A stretch of DNA of 9,603 nucleotides from Candidatus Peribacteraceae bacterium (lineage in GTDB: Bacteria; Patescibacteriota; Gracilibacteria; Peribacterales; Peribacteraceae), in assembly GCA_022843885.1 (NCBI GenBank), contig JALHMU010000030.1:1-9603 (forward strand). The letters run 5' to 3'. Each line of letters starts with the position of its first letter. The first letter of the stretch is position 1. Shown in pieces: positions 1-5,470 of the stretch. The notes beneath the pieces are model-generated. The model saw only the letters and a program-made list of their open reading frames with translations, ran no database searches and had not been told where the DNA came from. The position numbers and the translations under genes are program-made.

Positions 1-1346
1 AACTGACGATCATGGGTCAGAACGGCGCGGGAAAGAGCACATTGTTCAAGCTGATTACGGGCGAGGTGAAGCCAAAATCCGGCGAGATTCACATCAAGAA
101 AGGAACGACGATCGGTATCGCGAAACAAGTGATCCCGGCTGATGATTTGAAGAAGACGGTGAAAGAATTTTTCGAAAGTGCGTTCACCGAAACGCAATAT
201 GATCTCGAGCGTCACATCGCTCGTGTGCTGGATGCCGTGCAACTCAACGCTCCACTCGATAAAAAACTGAGTGCCTTCTCCGGCGGACAGAAAGCGCGTC
301 TCCTCCTCGCGTTTGCATTGATTCAAGAGCCGGATATTTTGCTGCTCGATGAGCCGACCAACAACTTGGATGATGCCGGAATCACACATTTAACAAGCTT
401 CCTCGTCATGTACGAGAAAACCTGCATCGTCATCTCACACGATGCGAACTTCCTCAACAGTTTCACACATGGCGTGCTGCATTTGGATACACACACGCAC
501 AAAGTGGAGCAGTACATCGGTGACTACTTCGACGTCGTGGAAAAAATCCAGGAACAAATCGAACGTGAACAGCGTCAAAACGCGCGTATGAAGAAAACGA
601 TCATCGATCAGAAGGAGAAGATCAACTTCTTCTCTCATAAAGGAGGAAAGATGCGCAAACTCGCGAGTAAAATGCGTGATGCAGTCGAGGAAGCCGAGGA
701 AAACACCGTTGACGTTCGCCGCGAGGATAAGACCATTCCCCCGTTTACGATCGATGCTGAACCGTTTTCAAAACCATTCGCACACATTAAGTCAGTCACG
801 ATCATGAAAGACCATAAACCGGTAAAGAAAAATATCGAACTGATCATTCGTCGTCGCTATCGCCTGCTGATCAAAGGTCGAAACGGCATCGGAAAAAGTT
901 CCCTACTCGAAGCGATGGCAAACGGAACAGAAAAAGGTGCGGTCATCACACCCGACGTAAAAATCGGATATTACCGTCAGGATTTCTCCGGTCTTCCGAT
1001 GGATAAAACGGTCTATCAGATCCTCGAGGAAGTGATGGAGAAACCGGACAACCAGCAGATCTACTCAACGGCAGCGCGTTTCCTACTCCCAGGCGATAAA
1101 GTGCAGACCAAAGCCATCGCATTGTCAGAAGGACAGAAAGGACTCCTCTGCTTCGCCCGCTTCATGCTCCAGAAACCGAATCTACTGATCTTGGATGAAC
1201 CGACAAACCACATCAACTTCCGGCACATTCCGGTGATCGCCGAAGCGCTCGGTAGTTTCGACGGCGGCATGATCATCGTCAGTCACGATCAAGAATTTTT
1301 GAATCAATTGAAGATCAGCGAAGAACTGAATCTGGACTCGCTCTAA
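1..1346 (+). CDS. ABC-F family ATPase, 5' truncated by window edge
   Basis: Cytosolic ABC-F proteins have two nucleotide-binding domains and no membrane part; known members act on the ribosome in translation or antibiotic protection. The reading frame is open to the window edge, so the true start lies upstream; the ATG at 12 is the Met just before the first Walker A motif, not a start. Numbering from that Met: Walker A1 GQNGAGKST (2-10), signature FSGGQKAR (89-96), Walker B1 ending LLLDEPTNNLD (110-120), switch His 143. A charged, probably helical linker follows (about 172-240). Domain 2 has Walker A2 GRNGIGKSS (289-297), Q-loop YYRQ (320-323), a divergent signature LSEGQK (371-376, Glu for the usual Gly), Walker B2 LLILDEPTNH (391-400) and switch His 425. 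Both catalytic Glu residues (114, 396) are present. The second D-loop reads HINF rather than the usual HLD. No terminator is evident before the MFS gene 59 nt downstream. The exact ABC-F subfamily is not assignable. Confidence 0.93.
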   Translation, partial: LTIMGQNGAGKSTLFKLITGEVKPKSGEIHIKKGTTIGIAKQVIPADDLKKTVKEFFESAFTETQYDLERHIARVLDAVQLNAPLDKKLSAFSGGQKARLLLAFALIQEPDILLLDEPTNNLDDAGITHLTSFLVMYEKTCIVISHDANFLNSFTHGVLHLDTHTHKVEQYIGDYFDVVEKIQEQIEREQRQNARMKKTIIDQKEKINFFSHKGGKMRKLASKMRDAVEEAEENTVDVRREDKTIPPFTIDAEPFSKPFAHIKSVTIMKDHKPVKKNIELIIRRRYRLLIKGRNGIGKSSLLEAMANGTEKGAVITPDVKIGYYRQDFSGLPMDKTVYQILEEVMEKPDNQQIYSTAARFLLPGDKVQTKAIALSEGQKGLLCFARFMLQKPNLLILDEPTNHINFRHIPVIAEALGSFDGGMIIVSHDQEFLNQLKISEELNLDSL

Positions 1347-1353
1347 ACGAGAC

Positions 1354-1383
1354 TTGCGTTGAGATGCACATAAAATGTAAACT
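1354..1383 (+). promoter_or_regulatory. weak candidate promoter for the MFS pump
   Basis: TTGCGT (1354-1359) and TAAACT (1378-1383) are separated by 18 nt and lie 22 nt before the pump's ATG. Each matches the sigma-70 consensus at about four positions. The gap has no Shine-Dalgarno sequence. Read-through from the ABC-F gene is an equally good explanation. Confidence 0.22.
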
Positions 1384-1405
1384 GTTTTAGTACTTAAACA
1401 TTTCT

Positions 1406-2824
1406 ATGCGCTCCAAATCTCCTTGGTTCATATTTTTCCTGGTTGCAGTCGCCCAGTTCATGGTCGTGCTTGATGTATCGATCACAAACGTCGCACTCCC
1501 TGCCATTCAAGATGCTCTTGGGTTCGATGCGAAATCATTGCAATGGGTTGTCACATCGTACGCACTCACATTCGGTGGATTCTTGCTGCTCGGCGGACGT
1601 GCATCCGACTTGTACGGACATAGAAAAATGTTGATCGCAGGTCTCGCGAGCTTCACGTTCTTCTCGCTCATGATCGGGTTGTCGCAGAATGGAACGATGC
1701 TCATCGTCATGCGCGCACTACAAGGAATGTCGGCAGCACTTATGTCCCCTGCTGCACTCTCTATCGTATTGATTACGTTCAAAGAAGGTGGCGAACGAAA
1801 TGCTGCACTCGGTTGGTGGACCACCATTGCAACGGGAGGTGCCGCTGCGGGATTACTTCTCGGTGGAGTACTCACGCAATACCTCGGCTGGCGTATGAAC
1901 TTCTTCGTGAACGTACCGATCGGCATCGTGCTCACGGTCCTGATCACGCGCTTGCTCCATGATCACAAAGATGAAATCGAACGCATGAGCTTGGATCTTC
2001 CAGGTGCGATCCTTGTGACAAGCGGACTCACACTCTTTGTGTATGTCGCGGGTGAAGCGCCGGTATGGGGGTGGATGGATGCAAAGACCATCGGCTTCGG
2101 CGTTCTCGCACTCGCACTTCTCGCAGGATTCGTCTGGAACGAATCGATCAGCTCGCATCCACTCATGCCACTGCGCATTTTCAAGAACCGAAATATCACG
2201 GGTGCAAACCTGATGATGGCACCGATCACTGCAGGACTCTTCGGAATGTTCTTCTTGATCTCGCTCTACATACAAAACGTGCTGCAATACGAACCAGTCA
2301 TGACGGGATTAAGTTTCCTCCCCTTCCCGGTCATCCTCGGTGTTCTTTCACCACGCCTTGCGCCGTACGTAAGCAAGTATGGGTACAAACCGTTCTTGAT
2401 CATCGGTCCGACGATCGTTGCACTCAGCATGTCCTGGCTCATCCGCTTACCGGCTGATGGAAATTACGTCATCGACGTGCTTCCGAACATCATCCTCATG
2501 CCGATCGGTCTCTCGATGACGTTCATGCCGCTCATGATTGCTGCAACCTCAGGTGTTCCTGCGCATGAAGCCGGTCTCGCATCGGGACTCGTGAATACGT
2601 CGCAGCAAATGGGTGGCGCACTTGGCCTTGCGATTCTCTCCAGCGTTGCCGCATCCGTGACCGCAGCAAATGTCGACAAAGGCGATGTGCAAGCACTCGT
2701 CTCTGGATACAACGCCGCATTTGCGACGGGCGTCCTCTTTGTCGTCATCGCTACGATTCTCGGACTGATTTTGATCAAGCAAAAAAGAGCATCAGGCCTT
2801 GAGCACGCGCACGCGATGCATTAA
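1406..2824 (+). CDS. MFS transporter, DHA2 (EmrB/QacA-like) family multidrug efflux pump
   Basis: Predicted inner-membrane proton-coupled exporter of 472 aa, the usual length for the 14-helix DHA2 family. Visible family motifs: LDVSITNVALP (22-32, motif D1 at helix 1), GGRASDLYGHRK (63-74, motif A in the loop between helices 2 and 3), RALQG (103-107, motif B with its Arg) and a Gly-rich motif C region GGAAAGLLLGGVL (144-156) followed by GWRMNFFVNVPIG, very typical of this family. Hydrophobic segments continue to about residue 457, ending in a short basic, His-containing tail. The substrate cannot be told from sequence; drugs, dyes or detergents are the family norm. It follows the ABC-F gene by 59 nt. 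Both belong to families that include resistance factors, so a shared role is possible, but that is inference. No Shine-Dalgarno precedes the ATG. Its TAA stop interlocks with the stop of the convergent gene. Confidence 0.93.
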   Translation: MRSKSPWFIFFLVAVAQFMVVLDVSITNVALPAIQDALGFDAKSLQWVVTSYALTFGGFLLLGGRASDLYGHRKMLIAGLASFTFFSLMIGLSQNGTMLIVMRALQGMSAALMSPAALSIVLITFKEGGERNAALGWWTTIATGGAAAGLLLGGVLTQYLGWRMNFFVNVPIGIVLTVLITRLLHDHKDEIERMSLDLPGAILVTSGLTLFVYVAGEAPVWGWMDAKTIGFGVLALALLAGFVWNESISSHPLMPLRIFKNRNITGANLMMAPITAGLFGMFFLISLYIQNVLQYEPVMTGLSFLPFPVILGVLSPRLAPYVSKYGYKPFLIIGPTIVALSMSWLIRLPADGNYVIDVLPNIILMPIGLSMTFMPLMIAATSGVPAHEAGLASGLVNTSQQMGGALGLAILSSVAASVTAANVDKGDVQALVSGYNAAFATGVLFVVIATILGLILIKQKRASGLEHAHAMH

Positions 2825-3219
2825 CGAATGGAGGAACTTCGCGAGGAACTCGACATTCCTTTCATCTGACAGATTTGCTGTTCGACATTGAATGTATTGT
2901 TCGTCGCCTGACGACTGATATTGAATTGATTGGACGCGAGCGCATACATTCCGTCGAATTCACGTCGAGCAATCTGAATCGCCTGCTGACGCAGAGAGGA
3001 GTTGTCATATTTCCATGCTGCAACTTCCATATCCGAACGCTTCTTCAGCGCAGTCGTGATCGCTTTGTTGTAATCGTTAAAATTCTTGATGAAGTTCTGG
3101 TCACGCTTCTTCACTGCGGTTTGCATGCATGAAATATCCGGTCCATTTGTGATCATCTGTGCGAGGATCGGCAAGGGAAGAACAGCAATGAGAATGCCGA
3201 CGAGAAAGAATTTCTTCAT
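2821..3219 (-). CDS. small secreted protein with signal peptide, function unknown
   Basis: This 132-aa protein begins with a classical signal peptide: MKK, a hydrophobic core to about residue 18, and a likely cleavage after LPILA (16-20). The mature part is hydrophilic, Lys/Arg/Asn/Gln/Ala-rich and probably helical, ending in a Ser-rich tail. It has two cysteines, Cys31 in CMQTAVKKRD and Cys117 in QQICQMK, which could form a disulfide joining the ends of a helical hairpin. From memory this resembles a family of small exported proteins common in Patescibacteria (CPR); I cannot verify that. The start is supported by TATAGT ending 8 nt before the ATG. The stop overlaps the stop of the convergent MFS gene by 2 nt, with no terminator between them. 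No enzymatic motif is visible. Confidence 0.85.
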   Translation of the reverse strand: MKKFFLVGILIAVLPLPILAQMITNGPDISCMQTAVKKRDQNFIKNFNDYNKAITTALKKRSDMEVAAWKYDNSSLRQQAIQIARREFDGMYALASNQFNISRQATNNTFNVEQQICQMKGMSSSSRSSSIR

Positions 3220-3227
3220 AGTGGATC

Positions 3228-3233
3228 ACTATA
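3228..3233 (-). promoter_or_regulatory. -10 element of the small secreted protein gene (leaderless)
   Basis: Reading the minus strand, TATAGT (5 of 6 matches to TATAAT) ends 8 nt before the ATG at 3219, which places transcription start at or next to the A of ATG. No good -35 hexamer lies 16-18 nt upstream; TCTTCA at 3256-3251 is weak. This site and the ArsR promoter fire divergently from the same 93-bp gap. Confidence 0.55.
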
Positions 3234-3275
3234 ACAGAGAAATGTGGCCCTGAAGAAGTTTTCGTACGGATTCCT

Positions 3276-3304
3276 TTGACAGATCTTTTGCCATCAATTA
3301 TCAT
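3276..3304 (+). promoter_or_regulatory. sigma-70-type promoter of the ArsR-SRPBCC operon (leaderless)
   Basis: A perfect -35 TTGACA (3276-3281), a 17-nt spacer and a -10 TATCAT (3299-3304). The -10 ends 8 nt before the ATG at 3313, so the predicted start site falls at or very near the start codon. No Shine-Dalgarno sequence is present. The -10 abuts the palindrome at 3304-3321. Confidence 0.7.
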
Positions 3305-3321
3305 TCAACCAAATGGTTGAA
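3304..3321. promoter_or_regulatory. palindromic candidate operator overlapping the ArsR start codon
   Basis: TTCAACCA and TGGTTGAA form a perfect 8-bp inverted repeat around two A residues (3304-3311 and 3314-3321). It begins at the last base of the -10 and runs through codons 1-3 of the repressor gene, so a bound dimer would cover the transcription start. Position and symmetry suit self-repression by the ArsR-type protein. Binding is inferred, not shown. Confidence 0.55.
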
Positions 3322-3642
3322 CAATCTCTGCGTTTGGACTTCATCTTCGGCTCTCTCGCAGACCCGACACGTCGCGACATCTTGCGACGAATCGCCAAAG
3401 AAGAGATGTCGATTACGGAGATCGCTAAGCCATACAAAATGACCTTCGCTGCGATCTCTAAGCACCTGAAAATCCTGGAAAAGGCCAAGCTGATTGCGAA
3501 GAAACGTCAGGGCAAGCAGCAAGTCGTCCATCTGACACCTGCCACGATCAATGATGCAGCAGAGTATCTGAAAGAGTACGAAAAAATCTGGAATCAACGG
3601 CTCGATTTGCTCGAAAAATATTTATCTACTTTCCCCACATAA
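3313..3642 (+). CDS. ArsR/SmtB-type winged-helix transcriptional repressor
   Basis: This is a 109-aa dimeric winged-helix DNA-binding protein of normal length for the family. Motifs: LADPTRRDILRRI (15-27, helix 2), the helix-turn-helix SITEIAKPYKMTFAAISKHL (33-52) and a β-wing AKKRQGKQQVVHLTP (62-76), followed by a C-terminal helix containing YLKEYEKIWNQRL (85-97). It has no cysteine and lacks the ELCVCDL metal site of arsenic/cadmium sensors, so it is probably not a soft-metal sensor. It looks like the group that controls adjacent SRPBCC (AHSA1) genes. The first SRPBCC gene starts 2 nt after its stop and a second follows, so all three are likely co-transcribed. A perfect palindrome at its start codon suggests that it represses its own operon. 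The signal sensed is unknown. Confidence 0.92.
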   Translation: MVEQSLRLDFIFGSLADPTRRDILRRIAKEEMSITEIAKPYKMTFAAISKHLKILEKAKLIAKKRQGKQQVVHLTPATINDAAEYLKEYEKIWNQRLDLLEKYLSTFPT

Positions 3643-3644
3643 GT

Positions 3645-4124
3645 ATGGCTCAGAAAACGATTCACATTACCCGCGTCTTCGACGCTCCACGCGAACGCGT
3701 GTGGAAGGCATTCACAGATCCCAATGAAGTGAAAAAATGGTGGGGTCCGAAAAATTTCACCGCTCCGTCCATAGAGATCGACTTTAAAGTCGGTGGCAAA
3801 TATGTGTACTGCATGCGAGGACCAGCTGGAACGGACTTCGACAAAGATATGTGGAGTGGTGGCGAATTTAAAGAAATCATCCCGATGGACAAGATTGTCG
3901 CCAGCGACTATTTCATAAACGAAAAAGGCGAGAAGATTTCTGGCGCAGAATACGGCATGCCCGGCGAATGGCCGGAAGAAATGATGGTCACCTTCACATT
4001 TGAAGATGCAGGTACTGGTAAAACAAAACTCACTCTCGTATATGAAGGGCACCCAGCGGAAATAGCCGATATGGCCGAAGCTGGCTGGAACGAATCATTG
4101 GACAAATTTGCCGCCATTCTTTAA
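3645..4124 (+). CDS. SRPBCC (START/Bet v 1-like) domain protein, AHSA1 family, copy 1
   Basis: A 159-aa soluble protein with the helix-grip fold that forms a hydrophobic ligand pocket. The N-terminal signature ITRVFDAPRERVWKAFTDPNEVKKWWGP (8-35) is typical of the AHSA1 ('activator of Hsp90 ATPase homologue') group; despite the name, bacterial members paired with ArsR regulators have no proven Hsp90 role. A GGKYVYCMRGP strand (50-60) and the C-terminal helix AEAGWNESLDKFAAIL (144-159) complete the fold. It starts 2 nt after the ArsR stop with no Shine-Dalgarno, so it is probably translated by coupling. It is clearly paralogous to the next gene, most strongly over residues 8-35, where even the DNA is similar. 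Ligand and physiological role are unknown; stress or small-molecule binding is the usual guess. Confidence 0.9.
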   Translation: MAQKTIHITRVFDAPRERVWKAFTDPNEVKKWWGPKNFTAPSIEIDFKVGGKYVYCMRGPAGTDFDKDMWSGGEFKEIIPMDKIVASDYFINEKGEKISGAEYGMPGEWPEEMMVTFTFEDAGTGKTKLTLVYEGHPAEIADMAEAGWNESLDKFAAIL

Positions 4125-4143
4125 TCACTGTTTCTTCTTCTGT

Positions 4144-4599
4144 ATGACGAATACTCAAGACCGTGAAATCTCCATCACTCGGCTCATCGATGCTCCACGC
4201 GAACGTGTGTGGGAAGCGTTCACCAATCCCGATCACCTGATCAAATGGTGGGGGCCTGATGGATTTACAAACACGTTTGAGGAAATCTCCATCACGCCCG
4301 GCGGCGTATGGAAGTTCATCATGCACGGACCTGATGGCATCGATTATCCGAACGTCATCGTCTTCAAAGAGATCAAAAAGCCCGAACGAATTTCCTACAC
4401 ACACGGAAGCGGCGATGAACATGAGCCGACGTTTGAGAGTGTCATCGCACTCGATGAGCAAAATGGGAAGACGCTTGTCACACTTACAGCAATCTTTGAA
4501 ACGCCTGAAGAACGGGAACGCAACGTCAAGGAAGTCGGTGCCATTGAAGGCGGAAAACAGACGCTGGGGCGCCTAGCGGACTACGTATCGCAGATGTAG
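4144..4599 (+). CDS. SRPBCC (START/Bet v 1-like) domain protein, AHSA1 family, copy 2
   Basis: A 151-aa paralogue of the preceding gene, with N-terminal signature ISITRLIDAPRERVWEAFTNPDHLIKWWGP (9-38), strand GGVWKFIMHGPDG (50-62) and the C-terminal motif GAIEGGKQTLGRLADY (132-147) seen in many AHSA1-like proteins. I chose the ATG at 4144, 19 nt after the previous stop, because it aligns with the copy 1 N-terminus. The frame is open further upstream to a TTG at 4108, but that would overlap copy 1 and add an unrelated Cys/Phe-rich leader. Copies 1 and 2 differ mostly in the C-terminal half and in the length of the central loop, so this is an old rather than recent duplication. It is the last gene of the operon; a hairpin terminator candidate follows 27 nt after the TAG stop. 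Confidence 0.9.
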   Translation: MTNTQDREISITRLIDAPRERVWEAFTNPDHLIKWWGPDGFTNTFEEISITPGGVWKFIMHGPDGIDYPNVIVFKEIKKPERISYTHGSGDEHEPTFESVIALDEQNGKTLVTLTAIFETPEERERNVKEVGAIEGGKQTLGRLADYVSQM

Positions 4600-4626
4600 C
4601 CCTTCCAGAACCATTCTAGCAACAAC

Positions 4627-4655
4627 GAAATACCTGCAAGAAAAGCGGGTATTTC
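4627..4655 (+). terminator. hairpin, probable terminator of the ArsR-SRPBCC operon
   Basis: GAAATACCTGC (4627-4637) pairs with GCGGGTATTTC (4645-4655) over 11 bp, including one G-U pair, around a 7-nt loop. It lies 27 nt after the SRPBCC copy 2 stop. The 3' side is A/T-rich but lacks a long T run, so termination may be partial. The cold-shock promoter's -35 begins 2 nt downstream. Confidence 0.55.
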
Positions 4656-4656
4656 A

Positions 4657-4684
4657 TTTACATTCAGCGGAAGAAGCCTATAGT
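4657..4684 (+). promoter_or_regulatory. sigma-70-type promoter of the cold-shock gene
   Basis: TTTACA (4657-4662) and TATAGT (4679-4684), each 5 of 6 matches to consensus, are spaced by 16 nt. The predicted start near 4691 gives the cold-shock mRNA a leader of about 75 nt, unlike the leaderless pattern of most neighbours. Confidence 0.65.
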
Positions 4685-4702
4685 GATTTTGTAACGTAGT
4701 TT

Positions 4703-4757
4703 TGAAGGAAGTAGGAATGCTTCTGAGAGACCTACAGATTACATTCTACTTCTTTCA
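4703..4757 (+). promoter_or_regulatory. long stem-loop in the cold-shock mRNA leader
   Basis: Bases 4703-4719 pair with 4742-4757 in a helix of 16 pairs (one G-U) with a single bulged G (4714 or 4715), enclosing a 22-nt loop and ending 8 nt before the ATG. Part of the 5' arm, GTAGG (4711-4715), can instead pair with CCTAC (4731-4735) in the loop, so two mutually exclusive structures exist. The helix is followed by CTTTTTAT, a T-rich tract like that of an intrinsic terminator. A temperature-responsive or attenuating leader is plausible, since long structured leaders are known for cspA-type genes. The function here is inferred. Confidence 0.6.
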
Positions 4758-4765
4758 CTTTTTAT

Positions 4766-4981
4766 ATGTCAGACGGCAACGTCAAAACAGGCACTATTAA
4801 AAAGATCATGACGGGGAAGGGATTCGGCTTCATCTCTCAAGAGAGTGGTGATGACTTGTTCTTCCACGCTCAAGACCTTGAAGGTGTTGAATTCGATTCC
4901 CTCAACGAGGGTGATCAGGTTCAATTCACCCCAGGCTCTGGTCCGAAAGGTCCAAAGGCTGAAAAAGTCAGCAGAGTTTAA
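4766..4981 (+). CDS. cold-shock domain (CspA-type) nucleic-acid-binding protein
   Basis: A 71-aa single cold-shock domain of near-standard length. It binds single-stranded RNA/DNA as a five-stranded β-barrel and typically acts as an RNA chaperone or antiterminator. RNP1 is KGFGFI (18-23) and RNP2 is LFFHA (31-35); the aromatic residues Phe20, Phe22, Phe32, Phe33 and His34 needed for base stacking are present. The start GTIKKIMTGKGFGFI and the later NEGDQVQFTPGSGPKGPKAEKV fit the family well. It is a single-gene unit with its own promoter, a structured leader of about 75 nt and a strong terminator. No Shine-Dalgarno precedes the ATG (CTTTTTAT sits there), so initiation may rely on unfolding of the leader. 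It lies downstream of the ArsR operon but is probably independent of it. Confidence 0.96.
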   Translation: MSDGNVKTGTIKKIMTGKGFGFISQESGDDLFFHAQDLEGVEFDSLNEGDQVQFTPGSGPKGPKAEKVSRV

Positions 4982-4999
4982 TCTCTCTACGATTTTGAA

Positions 5000-5031
5000 A
5001 CGCATGATGTAACCCATCGTGCGTTTTTTTT
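5000..5031 (+). terminator. intrinsic terminator of the cold-shock gene
   Basis: ACGCATGATG (5000-5009) pairs with CATCGTGCGT (5015-5024) over 10 bp with one internal wobble pair and a 5-nt loop, followed by eight T residues (5024-5031). The T run overlaps the stop codon of the convergent VOC gene. On the minus strand the tail is only TTTCAAAAT, so service to the VOC gene is possible but weaker. Confidence 0.9.
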
Positions 5032-5428
5032 ATTCCATCGCTGCCGCCTGCAGCATTCCGACACGATTTCCTTCCGTATCCAGAAAAGAAGCATACTGCC
5101 CAATTCCAGGGATGTCTGTCGGACCGTCGAGGACTTTGCCACCGGCATCATTCACTTTTTTGATGTATTCATTGATGTCGCTCACGCTGATGACAACGGA
5201 CGGAGCATTGGAAGCGCCCGCATCGGTCTTGTCATAAAACCCTCCATTGATCATCCCCCGCTCCTTCGGAAAACCTTTCTCATCCGTCTCCGTGGTTTGC
5301 ACCATCACGTAATTGCCCATCTCGGGTCCAAGCTGCTCGGTCTTCCAACCAAACGCTTTTGTATAGAACTCGCTCATACGTTTGCGATCATCGGCCGGCA
5401 TTTCGAAGTGAACAACAGGGTTTGTCAT
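5030..5428 (-). CDS. VOC (glyoxalase/bleomycin-resistance fold) family protein
   Basis: A 132-aa single-module protein of two βαβββ halves. It opens with NPVVHFEMPADDRKRMSEFYTKAFGW (3-28), a common start for this subfamily. The second half holds SVVISVSDINEYIKKVNDAGGKV (77-99), GPTDIPGIGQYASFLDTEGNRVGMLQ (102-127). His7 and Glu9 sit in the first strand, but the usual metal-ligand position of the second half is Ser (about 81), so a metal-dependent lyase or dioxygenase activity is uncertain. Many such proteins are of unknown function. I start at the ATG at 5428 rather than the in-frame TTG at 5437 because TATAAT ends 8 nt before the ATG and the TTG lies inside that window. It lies 42 nt beyond the methyltransferase stop and has its own promoter. 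Confidence 0.9.
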   Translation of the reverse strand: MTNPVVHFEMPADDRKRMSEFYTKAFGWKTEQLGPEMGNYVMVQTTETDEKGFPKERGMINGGFYDKTDAGASNAPSVVISVSDINEYIKKVNDAGGKVLDGPTDIPGIGQYASFLDTEGNRVGMLQAAAME

Positions 5429-5436
5429 AGAGCACA

Positions 5437-5465
5437 ATTATATCGCGTTTTTCAGTAACACCCAA
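5437..5465 (-). promoter_or_regulatory. promoter of the VOC gene (leaderless)
   Basis: Reading the minus strand: TTGGGT (5465-5460), a 17-nt spacer and a perfect TATAAT (5442-5437), then 8 nt to the ATG. The -35 lies just past the methyltransferase stop codon. No Shine-Dalgarno is present. Confidence 0.7.
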
Positions 5466-5470
5466 AACGA

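Noticed and set aside
1507..1947. Long minus-strand open frame (about 146 codons) inside the MFS gene, and similar antisense frames elsewhere, such as 3594-4052 and 8789-9247.
   Set aside because: They lie fully opposite genes with clear family motifs, have no promoter or start signal of their own, and show mirror-like composition, as expected of shadow frames.
1..2824. An antibiotic-resistance island formed by the ABC-F and MFS genes.
   Set aside because: There are no mobile-element signs, composition is like the neighbours, and both families include many housekeeping members.
3313..3642. Arsenic or heavy-metal resistance role for the ArsR-type regulator.
   Set aside because: The protein has no cysteine and no ELCVCDL motif, and the neighbours are SRPBCC proteins rather than arsenate reductase or metal pumps.
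4108..4143. Upstream TTG start for SRPBCC copy 2, overlapping the end of copy 1.
   Set aside because: It would add a 12-residue Phe/Cys-rich leader absent from copy 1; the ATG at 4144 aligns the two N-termini.
5429..5437. TTG start for the VOC gene, adding Met-Cys-Ser at the N-terminus.
   Set aside because: The TTG overlaps the last base of the -10 TATAAT, so it could not be within the mRNA; the ATG at 5428 sits exactly 8 nt after the -10.
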